This document shows, piece by piece, positions 48,970 through 57,640 of a stretch of 64,000 bases of DNA. Positions within the stretch are counted from its first letter, which is position 1. Every line of letters starts with the position of its first letter. The notes beneath the pieces are model-generated. The model saw only the letters and a program-made list of their open reading frames with translations. It did no database searches and was not told the origin of the DNA. The stretch is from the NCBI GenBank assembly GCA_965248915.1, contig OZ252216.1:2294001-2358000 (forward strand). Direction: 5' to 3'. Made by a program: the position numbers and the translations under genes. Source of the stretch: CBDFLA01 sp965248915 (GTDB lineage Bacteria; Pseudomonadota; Alphaproteobacteria; M2410).

Positions 48970-51240
48970 TTAACCAAGCACCACTTTGTGGTCACGCGCA
49001 TAGTCTTTGAGTGCCTCGCGCAGACTATGATCAGGCCCCAATATCAAACGGTTTAAGGTGCCGCAGAGATCTTTGGAATCCAAGCTTCTAAGCATTGCTT
49101 TCACCGGTCCAACAGACGCAGGTGGCATGGATATCCGCCGCAAACCAAGCCCGATCAGCGCCATGGCTTCCAAGGGGCCGCCTGCCATATCTCCACACAG
49201 GGACAACGAGACGTGATTGGCAGCAGCTTTTTCGACTACTTGCTTCAGCATTGTCAGGACGGCCGGGCTCAAGGGATCATATCGACCGGCCAATTTTGGA
49301 TTGCCGCGGTCGCTCGCGAAGAAAAACTGCAAGAGGTCGTTTGAACCAATCGACAAAAAATCGACACACGGCAGTAGAGCATCAAGCTGCCAAATCAGCG
49401 ACGGAACTTCGAGCATAGTCCCAACTTTCGTTGAAACAGGCAAGGGTCGCCCCAGTCGGCGAAGCCATTCGACTTCGCGGTCCACGAGGGTCTTGGCGGC
49501 CTGAAACTCAGCAACCTCGGCAATGAGCGGAAACATCAAATTGAGCTCACGACCTTCAGCCGCCTGTAAGAGAGCGCGGATCTGGTAGCGCAACAAGGCA
49601 GGGCGATCAAGCGCAAGTCGGATGGCCCGCCAGCCCAGCGCCGGATTTTCTTCTGGTTCGGTATGAAGATATGGGACGACCTTGTCGCTTCCAAGGTCCA
49701 CTGTTCGGAAAACCACCCGCCGATCTTCTGCGGCATCAAGCACACTGCGATACAAGTCCCGTTGAACATTAAGCCGGGGCATCGTCGCGCCAATCATGAA
49801 TTGCAGTTCGGTTCGAAAGAGCCCGATCCCCGACGCGCCTGTTTCTTGCAAGTGAGGAAGATCCACCAACAACCCGGCGTTGATATCGAGATTGATCTCT
49901 TCGCCGTCTAACGTGACAGCAGGCAAATCTTTGTCTGCAATGTAGCGAGCTTGGCGCTGCTCTCTAAGTTCGACCTTGTGCCTGTAGGCATCAACAACAT
50001 CAGCCTTAGGGCGCGCATGTACCTCGCCATGCTCTCCATCGACGATAACGGGGTCTTCCGGTTCTATGCGATCAACAGCACCTGCAGCCCGACCAACCAA
50101 TGGAACGTCGAGAGCTTTTGCCACGATCGTCACATGAGCGGTTGGGGAGCCTTCTTCGAGGATGACACCCCGAAGGCACTTACGATCATAGTCCAAGAGT
50201 TCAGCCGGTCCCATAAACCGGGCCACTAGGATTGCATCGTCTGGGAGTTTTTGAAGGTTTTTGGACCCAATCAGATGCCGCAGCAGACGGTTGGACAAAT
50301 CATCAAAATCATTAAGTCGTTCTCGCAAGTAAGGGTCTGGTGAGCGCACCAACCGAGCCCGCGTGTCGGCAAGAACTTTCTCAACAGCCGCCTCTGCCGT
50401 TAGACCGCCGCGCGCGCTTTCCAGCAATTGATCCCGCCAGCCTCGGTCATGGGCAAACATCCGGTATGCTTCAAGGACATCCATGGAATCGCCAACAAGC
50501 GCTAAGTCATCCGCCATAAGCATCTCATCGATTGAATCGCGCAAGGCATCAATGCCTTCTTCCAATCGCAAAACCTCTTGGTCAACATCATCCGCGATGA
50601 GCCGCGTGACTTCGACGCGTGGCTGGTGGAGAACCGCATGGCCCATGGCAATACCGTCCGCAAGTGCGGTCCCGTGGCATCGCCAAGACGCATCGCGGCG
50701 CAGGTCACCAGCATGTGTTTCATCACTCCCGATCACATCTCCCGACGCAATCATTTCCGCAAAGACCATGGCGACCAACTGCAAGGCCTCCGCGTCGTCT
50801 TCTGAGTAAGTGCGCTCTTTCGAATTCTGAACAACCAAAACCCCGAGCAACCGCCCACCACGCAGAATGGGCACGCCCAAGAACGACTTGAACAGTTCTT
50901 CACCGGTCTCAGGTTTGTAGGCAAAATTCGGATGGGATTGCGCGTCTTGCAAATTTAGCGACTGCTCGGTCAAGGCAATGTGCCCGACAAGCCCTTCCCC
51001 CAGCTTCATGCGTGTTTCATGTACCGCACCAGGATTGAGACCTTTGGTCGCAAACAGTTCAAGCGTGTCCGTCGACCCAAGCAAATAGGCGGAACAAACC
51101 TCAGCCTTCATGTTTTGCGCAATAACCTCAACAATGGCATCCAGTCGGCCTTGCGTCGACAAGGGTTGCGCCATCGCCGCCCGTAAATCACGAAGCAAAC
51201 GACGCGGTCCAACCACGCCTGAAGTTGCTTTTTGAGGCAT
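48970..51240 (-). CDS. ptsP: PEP-protein phosphotransferase of the nitrogen PTS (EI-Ntr)
   Basis: 756 aa. An N-terminal GAF domain (about 15-165, 'LELFATKGLNPGAVHETRMK') precedes the EI modules. The phosphohistidine swivel is 'EEGSPTAHVTIVAKAL', the PEP site 'TGASGIGLFRTELQFMIG', and the C-terminal 'SLCGDMAGGPLEAMALIGL' completes the barrel. EI-Ntr passes phosphate from PEP to NPr and then EIIA-Ntr, signalling nitrogen and carbon state; the GAF domain senses glutamine in relatives. Its ATG overlaps the lysC stop by one base (TAATG). Confidence 0.96.
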   Translation of the reverse strand: MPQKATSGVVGPRRLLRDLRAAMAQPLSTQGRLDAIVEVIAQNMKAEVCSAYLLGSTDTLELFATKGLNPGAVHETRMKLGEGLVGHIALTEQSLNLQDAQSHPNFAYKPETGEELFKSFLGVPILRGGRLLGVLVVQNSKERTYSEDDAEALQLVAMVFAEMIASGDVIGSDETHAGDLRRDASWRCHGTALADGIAMGHAVLHQPRVEVTRLIADDVDQEVLRLEEGIDALRDSIDEMLMADDLALVGDSMDVLEAYRMFAHDRGWRDQLLESARGGLTAEAAVEKVLADTRARLVRSPDPYLRERLNDFDDLSNRLLRHLIGSKNLQKLPDDAILVARFMGPAELLDYDRKCLRGVILEEGSPTAHVTIVAKALDVPLVGRAAGAVDRIEPEDPVIVDGEHGEVHARPKADVVDAYRHKVELREQRQARYIADKDLPAVTLDGEEINLDINAGLLVDLPHLQETGASGIGLFRTELQFMIGATMPRLNVQRDLYRSVLDAAEDRRVVFRTVDLGSDKVVPYLHTEPEENPALGWRAIRLALDRPALLRYQIRALLQAAEGRELNLMFPLIAEVAEFQAAKTLVDREVEWLRRLGRPLPVSTKVGTMLEVPSLIWQLDALLPCVDFLSIGSNDLLQFFFASDRGNPKLAGRYDPLSPAVLTMLKQVVEKAAANHVSLSLCGDMAGGPLEAMALIGLGLRRISMPPASVGPVKAMLRSLDSKDLCGTLNRLILGPDHSLREALKDYARDHKVVLG

Positions 51241-52484
51241 TACTCGCCGTCCAAATCATACGCCGAATGGAGCGCCCGAACCGCAAGCTCTGTGTATTCG
51301 GACTCAATCAAAACACTCACTTTGATTTCAGAGGTCGAAATCACCAAAATATTGATGCCTTTTTCCGCCAACGTCTCGAACATCTTTTTCGCGACCCCGG
51401 AATGACTTCTCATGCCGATGCCAACAACAGATATCTTGCTCACATTCTTGTCAGCACTGATCGCATCAAACTCGCCCGCATTGGCGTTTTCCTTAACTGC
51501 CGTGAGGGCGCGGTCTGCATCACCTTCACTCACCGTAAAGGTCAAATCCGTTTCTTTGCCGTCCTCAGAAATATTCTGGACGATCATGTCCACATTGACG
51601 CCTGCATCTGCCAATGTTCCAAAAATGTCGGCAGCAATCCCTGGCCGGTCAGAGACACGACGCAAGGTTATTTTTGCTTCGTCACGCGAATAGGCAATTC
51701 CACTGACAACTTGCTGTTCCACTAGTTCATCCTCATCACAGACCAAGGTCCCTGGAAAGTCTCCGGCATCGCTTGTCTCGGGATCGAGAAAACTCGACAA
51801 CACCTGCAGTTTCACTCCATAGACCTTAGCAAGTTCTACTGATCTTGTCTGAAGCACCTTGGCGCCTTGTGACGCAAGCTCCAGCATTTCCTCATAGGCA
51901 ATCTTGTCGATCTTCTGCGCCCCATCGACGAGGCGGGGGTCGGTTGTATAAACACCATCAACGTCTGTGTAAATATCGCACCGATCAGCTTTGATTGCGG
52001 CAGCGATGGCGACAGCGCTGGTATCGGAACCCCCACGCCCAAGCGTCGTAATGCGTCCATCCGGACCAATGCCTTGAAACCCAGAAACAACAGCCACCGT
52101 TCCCGTTGCCATTGATGTAGTAAGCTTTTCTGTATCGATATCTTCAATCCGCGCGGCACTGTGAGAACCGGAGGTGTGAATAGGAATTTGCCAACCTTGC
52201 CATGACCTAGCAGGCACGCCCAATTGTTGCAGCGCGAGTGCCAACAAACCGGAGGAAATTTGCTCTCCTGCAGAGACAATCGAATCGTACTCTCTCGCGT
52301 CGTGAAGCGTGGCGGCATCTTGAGCAAGCTCAATCAAGCGATCTGTCTCATGACCCATCGCCGAAACCACGACCGCAACCTCATGACCATTCTGAGCCTC
52401 ACGCGCCACATGTCGGGCCACGCGATTGATCCGCTCAATCGACCCAACGGATGTACCACCAAATTTCATGACCAATTTGGCCAT
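51240..52484 (-). CDS. lysC: Aspartate kinase
   Basis: 414 aa. 'VMKFGGTSVGS' (K7-S12) is the nucleotide/substrate motif, 'GRGGSDTSAVAIAAAI' the second active-site strip, and two ACT domains fill about 265-410 ('RVSDRPGIAADIFGTLADAG', 'GIGMRSHSGVAKKMFETLAE'). Aspartokinase starts lysine, threonine and methionine synthesis and is feedback-inhibited through the ACT domains. lysC-ptsP is a conserved alphaproteobacterial pair. It is divergent from ubiG. Confidence 0.97.
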   Translation of the reverse strand: MAKLVMKFGGTSVGSIERINRVARHVAREAQNGHEVAVVVSAMGHETDRLIELAQDAATLHDAREYDSIVSAGEQISSGLLALALQQLGVPARSWQGWQIPIHTSGSHSAARIEDIDTEKLTTSMATGTVAVVSGFQGIGPDGRITTLGRGGSDTSAVAIAAAIKADRCDIYTDVDGVYTTDPRLVDGAQKIDKIAYEEMLELASQGAKVLQTRSVELAKVYGVKLQVLSSFLDPETSDAGDFPGTLVCDEDELVEQQVVSGIAYSRDEAKITLRRVSDRPGIAADIFGTLADAGVNVDMIVQNISEDGKETDLTFTVSEGDADRALTAVKENANAGEFDAISADKNVSKISVVGIGMRSHSGVAKKMFETLAEKGINILVISTSEIKVSVLIESEYTELAVRALHSAYDLDGE

Positions 52485-52641
52485 GGCTCATGTCCTCCAG
52501 ATACTCTCGATGATGCAAGAAAAGGTGCGCACCATTGCGAAGCAGCGATGTCAGGTCTATTTAGAGAGGTCCCTCGCGTGCTTCGGCGCGTATACATATC
52601 CGTTCAACCGGCCTGAATCAAACGACGAAAGTGCCAACTCT

Positions 52642-53403
52642 ATGAATTCTGTGCCAGAATCACAGTCGGCGGCGACCTCAATTGCCCCGGAGGAAATAGC
52701 CAAATTCTCAGCCATGGCGGCTGAATGGTGGGATCCGCAAGGCAAATTCCGCCCGCTTCACCAGCTCAATCCTGTTCGATTATCTTTTATTCGCAATCAA
52801 ATCTGTTCCCACTTTGACCGAAATGAGGACGCCGGGGATCCTCTGAGCGGTCTCGATCTTCTCGACATGGGGTGCGGCGGAGGCCTCCTGTCTGAGCCCA
52901 TGTGCAGATTGGGCGCGAACGTCACCGGAGCCGACGCGGCTGAAAAGAACATCAAGACCGCAAGCGTTCACGCGCAGGAACAGGGCCTCGACATCAACTA
53001 TCAGGTCACCACTGCTGAAGATCTCCTCGCCGGCGGTGCTGAGTTTGATGTTGTTCTGGCAATGGAGATCATTGAACACGTCGCGAGCGTTCCAGACTTT
53101 TTGGCGACCTGCGCGGATCTTCTAAAGCCTGGAGGCGTGCTTTTCGTGGCCACCTTGAACAGGACTTTGCGCGCCTACGGGCTCGCCATTGTCGCTGCAG
53201 AGCGCATTCTCCGTTGGCTCCCGCAAGGCACCCATGAATGGGATAAATTCGTCAAACCGGAAGAGATTGAAGCGGCCCTTGACGCAAGCGGATTGAAATG
53301 CGCAGCCCCTACCGGCGTCAGCTTCAATCCCATTTCAGCCGAATGGCGCCTCACCTCAGACACCGGCGTCAACTACATGATGACCGCAACGAAGAACGGG
53401 TGA
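52642..53403 (+). CDS. ubiG: Ubiquinone biosynthesis O-methyltransferase
   Basis: 253 aa from the ATG at 52642; the longer frame from 52426 overlaps lysC antisense and lacks homology. 'AAEWWDPQGKFRPLHQLNPV' is the UbiG opening, the SAM loop 'LLDMGCGGGLLSEPM' has GCGGG at 77-81, and 'LAMEIIEHVASVPDFL' and 'QGTHEWDKFVKPEE' follow. UbiG does both O-methylations in ubiquinone synthesis. Placement opposite lysC is typical of the class. Confidence 0.95.
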   Translation: MNSVPESQSAATSIAPEEIAKFSAMAAEWWDPQGKFRPLHQLNPVRLSFIRNQICSHFDRNEDAGDPLSGLDLLDMGCGGGLLSEPMCRLGANVTGADAAEKNIKTASVHAQEQGLDINYQVTTAEDLLAGGAEFDVVLAMEIIEHVASVPDFLATCADLLKPGGVLFVATLNRTLRAYGLAIVAAERILRWLPQGTHEWDKFVKPEEIEAALDASGLKCAAPTGVSFNPISAEWRLTSDTGVNYMMTATKNG

Positions 53404-53429
53404 CGGTCACACAGGTCAACTCCGAATTC

Positions 53430-53882
53430 TCAATTCATTTTCTTGCGTGTTTTCTTGGTGACCACATTGGGCAGGGGTGCCACGTCCACGCCGTCTTCGA
53501 TGAGCTCTTCCAACTCCTCTTCGCTGGCCTCGCCGTAAACACCCCCTTCGTCTGGTGCTTCGAAATGGACGCGTCGCGCCTCTTTCGGGAAGTCCTTTCC
53601 AACATACTTGAAATTGTCTTCGACGTGCTCGCGAACCTTCTGCGCCATCTCGAGCATTTTCTTGCTCACCGTCGCAACAGCATTCGTATCGCCATCACCT
53701 GCAGACTTCTTGTCGCCGCTTGAGGCGACATTGGTCGACATGATGGACTTGTCGACCTTGTGCGAACCGCACGACGGACATTCCAAATGTCGGTCCTGCC
53801 TTTGACGGTCAAAGTCATCGGAGTTTTGAAACCACCCCTCAAACTCATGCCCATCATTACAAATGAGATTGAAAACAATCAC
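53430..53882 (-). CDS. DUF1178 zinc-ribbon-like protein
   Basis: 150 aa. 'MIVFNLICNDGHEFEGWFQN' and 'LECPSCGSHKVDKSIM' are the family opening with a CxxC pair (plus the early C and H). The centre is low complexity (Asp, Ser, Gly, Lys), and 'DFPKEARRVHFE' is a conserved late strip. Function is unknown; it is widespread in alpha- and betaproteobacteria. It lies 44 bases downstream of the nitrilase gene, on the same strand. Confidence 0.85.
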   Translation of the reverse strand: MIVFNLICNDGHEFEGWFQNSDDFDRQRQDRHLECPSCGSHKVDKSIMSTNVASSGDKKSAGDGDTNAVATVSKKMLEMAQKVREHVEDNFKYVGKDFPKEARRVHFEAPDEGGVYGEASEEELEELIEDGVDVAPLPNVVTKKTRKKMN

Positions 53883-53926
53883 CGAACGTCCTCGTCAATC
53901 CACAGTTCAAATAACCCTACCACACA

Positions 53927-54745
53927 TCAAGGGGTATGAAACGAACGGTCATGTTCAAGAGAGGGCAAACGGCGTCTTGCCTCGCGCACTTGATCAGGGT
54001 CAATGTCGGCGTAGAGGATGGTTGGGTCTTCTCCAGCCTCCGCGATAGTCTCGCCCCAAGGACCGATGATGAGGCTGTGGCCATAGGTCTTGCGACCATT
54101 GTCATGGGTGCCGCCTTGAGCAGGCGCAAACACATAAGCCCCGGATTCAATGGCGCGCGCCCGTAACAATGTATGCCAGTGCGCCGCGCCGGTTGGTTGC
54201 GTAAACGCCGCCGGTACAGTCAAAAAATCCGCGCCAGCATTCGCAAGCGCCCGGTAGAGTTGTGGAAACCGCAGATCATAGCAAATCGACAGACCAATTT
54301 TGCCCCAAGGCAGTTCCGCGACGACCGCTCTGTCGCCCGCCTCATACGTGTCCGACTCGCGCCAAGTCTCGGCCTCACTCACCGCAACATCGAACATGTG
54401 GATCTTGTCGTAGGACGCAACCTTGGCACCAGCCGGATCAAACAGATAACTCCGATTTGCGTACCGGCCTTCTTCCACTTCGATTCCTATGGATCCAATC
54501 AAAAGCCAAGTTGAAAGTTCATTCGCGAGCGCCCTAAAGGCTGCAACCGCCGGGTGATTGTCCTCACCGCGCTCGTCACTCTGCAGATCAGATTTCAAAA
54601 GAGAGATGGTCGACGTGTTCTCAGGGGTCAGAATAAGGTCAGCACCATTTCCTCTCGCTTCGCGAATGCGGTCGCAAGCCTCAGCGATATTGGGCGCAAT
54701 TGCGACACCGCTTCTTAGCTGAATACATGCCGCCTTAAAGGTCAC
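53927..54745 (-). CDS. Carbon-nitrogen hydrolase (Nit2/omega-amidase-like nitrilase family)
   Basis: 272 aa. The catalytic triad is E42 ('LTPENTS'), K114 ('DKIHMFD') and C155 ('GLSICYDLRFPQLY'). The closeness to Nit2-type enzymes suggests an omega-amidase or deaminated-glutathione amidase, which hydrolyse small amides in metabolite repair. Between grxC and DUF1178 in the usual alphaproteobacterial order comF-grxC-nitrilase-DUF1178. Confidence 0.9.
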   Translation of the reverse strand: MTFKAACIQLRSGVAIAPNIAEACDRIREARGNGADLILTPENTSTISLLKSDLQSDERGEDNHPAVAAFRALANELSTWLLIGSIGIEVEEGRYANRSYLFDPAGAKVASYDKIHMFDVAVSEAETWRESDTYEAGDRAVVAELPWGKIGLSICYDLRFPQLYRALANAGADFLTVPAAFTQPTGAAHWHTLLRARAIESGAYVFAPAQGGTHDNGRKTYGHSLIIGPWGETIAEAGEDPTILYADIDPDQVREARRRLPSLEHDRSFHTP

Positions 54746-54756
54746 ACCACTTGTCC

Positions 54757-55030
54757 CTATTCCGTCGCCCGCTCGGCCAACAATCCATCGAGTTTGCCTT
54801 GCGCCTCAAGTATCATTAGATCATCTGATCCGCCAACATGTTCGCCGTCTATAAAGATCTGTGGAACCGTCCGTCGACCACCGGAGCGTTCTCTCATCTC
54901 GTTCCATTTCTCTTCAGACCCACCAACGTTAATCTCTGTGATTGCGACCTTCTTCTCGTTCAACAAAGAGAGTGCCCTGATCTAATATAAGATCGACGAC
55001 CTGTTCGGCAATACCGAACCGTAAGGTCAT
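54757..55030 (-). pseudogene. grxC: Glutaredoxin 3 gene with disrupted 5' end, active site lost
   Basis: The C-terminal about 70 residues are a clear glutaredoxin: 'RALSLLNEKKVAITEINVGG', 'RRTVPQIFIDGEHVGGSDDL'. Upstream the frame should read about 14 residues to the CPYC centre. Instead it gives a stop (TAG at 54983-54981) where the second Cys belongs and no CPYC in any frame. The original ATG (55030) survives, overlapping the comF stop as ATGA, but is out of frame with the domain. The damaged 40 bases contain two small hairpins (TTCGG/CCGAA and GATCT/AGATC). A TTG at 54966 could still yield 69 aa without the redox site. Confidence 0.65.
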
Positions 55031-55800
55031 GCCCTCGGCAACGTACGCGCCAAACATAGAACATCGACCGCTCTAGCACCCGCCTTCCTCAGAGCGCGGA
55101 TCGAGGCCTCGACCGTAGCGCCAGATGTCACCACATCGTCCACCAAAATAATGACCTTGTCTTTCACGAGATTAACGGCTTTGGGTCGCACATCAAAGGC
55201 ACCGCGCACATTTCGGTGTCTCTTAGCAGGCGTCAAGCCAACTTGCTGCTTCGTGCGCCGTGTGCGTTGCAAAACATCGACCCCCACAGGAACCAGCGCT
55301 TCAGCACCGAGCGCCTGTGCCAACAACGCCGACTGATTAAAACGTCGCGACAAAAGTCGGCTGCGGTGCAATGGCACTGGTACGATGAGATCGCAGGTCT
55401 CGATGAGTTCAGTCCCTGCCCGCGCCAACCACTTCCCAAATACCGGTGCCCGGTCGGTCCGATCCGCATATTTAAACCCTGTCACAAGAGATCGACTGGC
55501 GTCGTCGTAAATCAAAGCAGACCGCATCCGGTCAAAAGTGGGTTCTTCCGCAATGCAGAGCGCGCACAATGTATCGATCCCTGGGTCGAGCTCAAAGGGT
55601 CGACCACATGATCCACAGTAGGGTGCCTCTACAAATGAAACATCAAGCCAACACATGCCACACAACCCCGCCCCCGTTGCAGTGGCGGCATCGCATTTTA
55701 GACACCGAGGGGGATACAAGAAATCAAGCAGCTTTTGGCCAACCGTCGACCGTTCTGGCCCGGCGCCTGGATCTGTCCAATCTCTAACATTGCCTGTCAT
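55027..55800 (-). CDS. comF: ComF-family phosphoribosyltransferase-like protein
   Basis: 257 aa from the ATG at 55800; an upstream start at 55827 adds nine residues. Zinc cysteines: 'PRCLKCDAA', 'LCGMCW', 'YCGSCGRPF' and 'LCALC'. 'LIVPVPLHRSRLLSRRFNQS' and the PRPP loop 'VIILVDDVVTSGATVEASIR' are complete. ComF proteins assist uptake or processing of transforming DNA in competent species; in many alphaproteobacteria the role is unproven. Its stop overlaps the original grxC start. Confidence 0.9.
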   Translation of the reverse strand: MTGNVRDWTDPGAGPERSTVGQKLLDFLYPPRCLKCDAATATGAGLCGMCWLDVSFVEAPYCGSCGRPFELDPGIDTLCALCIAEEPTFDRMRSALIYDDASRSLVTGFKYADRTDRAPVFGKWLARAGTELIETCDLIVPVPLHRSRLLSRRFNQSALLAQALGAEALVPVGVDVLQRTRRTKQQVGLTPAKRHRNVRGAFDVRPKAVNLVKDKVIILVDDVVTSGATVEASIRALRKAGARAVDVLCLARTLPRA

Positions 55801-55880
55801 GGCACGTTCCGAACGGTCATTGCGCATACCTTAGAAAGATGCGCGTTGCTGTAAGAGCAATCAGAGCTATTATCACTGAT

Positions 55881-56834
55881 ATGGCCCAAGATGAAATCAA
55901 GAAGATTTCCGTATTCGACCAAAAACTTCTCCGCCTGAGACGGGACAGAGCGGCAAAGCATCTTCACAAAGCAGATTTCCTCCTGAAACGAACCGCTGAA
56001 GAAATGGGCGAACGTCTCCTCGAAATCAATCGTACATTTAGACGCCTCCTTGATCTGGGCACCTCACACGGCGCCATTTGGGACACGTTCTCGGCTGATT
56101 CCACATTCGCCTCAATACTCGACAATATTGATTTCAGAGTTTCTACAGACCTGTCCGGCGCCATGTTGCCCAATCACCGAAGTGCGCCAAACCGGACATG
56201 TGCGTCCGTGATGTGCAGCGAAGAGGCGATACCCTTCGCGAACAACGCTTTCGACCTCATCCTCAGCCCGCTTGTCTTGCACAATGTCAACGACCTGCCC
56301 GGCGCCCTCATACAACTCAGAGAGTGTCTGCAGCCAGATGGCCTGCTCATCGCATCGTTCTTCGGAGGCGAAACACTCAAAGAGTTGCGTCAATCAATGA
56401 CAGAGGCTGAGTTGGAAGTTGAAGGCGGAGCCAGTCCTCACGTATCACCTTTTGCCGCCGTCCGTGACGTTGGCAGCCTCTTGCAGAGAACCGGCTATGC
56501 CTTGCCTGTGGTGGATGCCGACAAAGTGACGGTTTGGTATGACAATCTCTTCAAGCTTGCTGGTGACTTGCGCATGATGGGACAGACCAACACGCTCATC
56601 GAACGCCGTCGATCTCCGCTCGCACGCGCAACTTTCACACGGGCAGCGCAATTGTATCAAGAGAGGTTCCAAGGAGAGAGCGGGAAAATCCCTGCAACAT
56701 TTGAAATCATCTATGCCACCGGGTGGGCACCACATGCATCGCAGCAAAAGCCACTCAAACCTGGCTCCGCCACAGCAAGAATGGCCGACGCTATTGCAGC
56801 GTCAGCCAAGAAAAATCCAATCGAAAACGCCTGA
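55881..56834 (+). CDS. SAM-dependent methyltransferase-fold protein, NDUFAF5/BioC-like
   Basis: 317 aa from the ATG at 55881, where 'VFDQKLLRLRRDRAAK' follows as in mitochondrial NDUFAF5. 'RLLDLGTSHGAIWDTF' is a weak SAM loop, and 'AIPFANNAFDLILSPLVLHN' with 'NDLPGALIQLRECLQPDG' fits the methyltransferase fold. NDUFAF5 hydroxylates an arginine of a complex I subunit, and bacterial relatives are often labelled BioC-like. Either role is inference. It is divergent from comF, with about 80 bases between them. Confidence 0.75.
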   Translation: MAQDEIKKISVFDQKLLRLRRDRAAKHLHKADFLLKRTAEEMGERLLEINRTFRRLLDLGTSHGAIWDTFSADSTFASILDNIDFRVSTDLSGAMLPNHRSAPNRTCASVMCSEEAIPFANNAFDLILSPLVLHNVNDLPGALIQLRECLQPDGLLIASFFGGETLKELRQSMTEAELEVEGGASPHVSPFAAVRDVGSLLQRTGYALPVVDADKVTVWYDNLFKLAGDLRMMGQTNTLIERRRSPLARATFTRAAQLYQERFQGESGKIPATFEIIYATGWAPHASQQKPLKPGSATARMADAIAASAKKNPIENA

Positions 56835-56836
56835 CA

Positions 56837-57001
56837 TTATTTTGTGCCGGTTGCGACCAGATCAAATCTTCCTTTGACCGATGTCCCGATGGCCGCAACA
56901 GCTGCGATTATGGCGATAGAAATGCCGGTCGCAATCACAGCGTATTCAATCGATGTGGCGCCGCGCTCATTCGCCAAATACCTTTTCAAAAACTCGCCCA
57001 T
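56837..57001 (-). CDS. Flp/Fap-type pilin (type IVb)
   Basis: 54 aa from the ATG at 57001, which has GAGGGAG upstream. A short basic leader (MGEFLKRYLANERG) ends at G14; processed pilin would start ATSIEYAVIATG with the conserved Glu at +5. One hydrophobic helix follows. Flp pilins are exported by Tad secretion systems. No prepilin peptidase or Tad gene is in the window, so it must rely on a distant tad locus. Confidence 0.85.
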   Translation of the reverse strand: MGEFLKRYLANERGATSIEYAVIATGISIAIIAAVAAIGTSVKGRFDLVATGTK

Positions 57002-57044
57002 TTGCACTCCCTCACTACAACTCAACCAATCTAAAACACCCAAA

Positions 57045-57443
57045 TCAAAGGAGGTCTCGCAAGACAGAAATCAAGGGCACGTCCGCTTCTGGCATCGAAT
57101 ACTTTCTCATTTCCGTTGGCCGCACCCACTTCAACTCATCATGCTCCACTGCTTTTATCTGTCCATCCCACTTTCGACACACAAAGAGCGGCATCAGAAG
57201 ATGAAAGTTCTCGTATGAATGCGAGGCGAAAGTCAGCGGAGCCAAACAAACCTCGGTTACATCAATATCAAGCTCTTCCTTCAACTCTCGGATCAAGCAA
57301 TCCTCTGGCGTTTCGCCTTCTTCAACTTTGCCTCCGGGAAACTCCCAAAGACCCGCCATCGATTTGCCTTGTGAGCGTTGTGCCAACAGGACCCGGCCAT
57401 CAATATCGACCAGGGCCACGGCGGCGACGACAATCACCTTCAT
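57045..57443 (-). CDS. mutT: NUDIX hydrolase, MutT-like 8-oxo-dGTP diphosphatase
   Basis: 132 aa from the ATG at 57443. The Nudix box is GGKVEEGETPEDCLIREL followed by KEELDI, with all the key Glu residues. The preceding 'LLAQRSQGKSMAGLWEFPGG' is typical of MutT. MutT removes oxidised dGTP from the pool and prevents A:T to C:G changes. In this class it usually lies after argJ, as here. Confidence 0.92.
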   Translation of the reverse strand: MKVIVVAAVALVDIDGRVLLAQRSQGKSMAGLWEFPGGKVEEGETPEDCLIRELKEELDIDVTEVCLAPLTFASHSYENFHLLMPLFVCRKWDGQIKAVEHDELKWVRPTEMRKYSMPEADVPLISVLRDLL

Positions 57444-57640
57444 ATCCACTCTCTAACGTTCAAGTTCTACCATCCGGGCCATTAACGCCCTGTGACTTAA
57501 CCACACTCAAATTTTAATCAATTTGATTACGAAGGGCTTTGTAAGCCGCCAAATCAACCGAGAATCAAATTCAAAACGACATGCACTTGACGACAATTCA
57601 CCGCTCACATTGTGAGCATGGGCCCACAAACATCTCCGGC

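Noticed and set aside
52426..52641. N-terminal extension of UbiG
   Set aside because: It overlaps lysC antisense, and the family N-terminus begins right after 52642.
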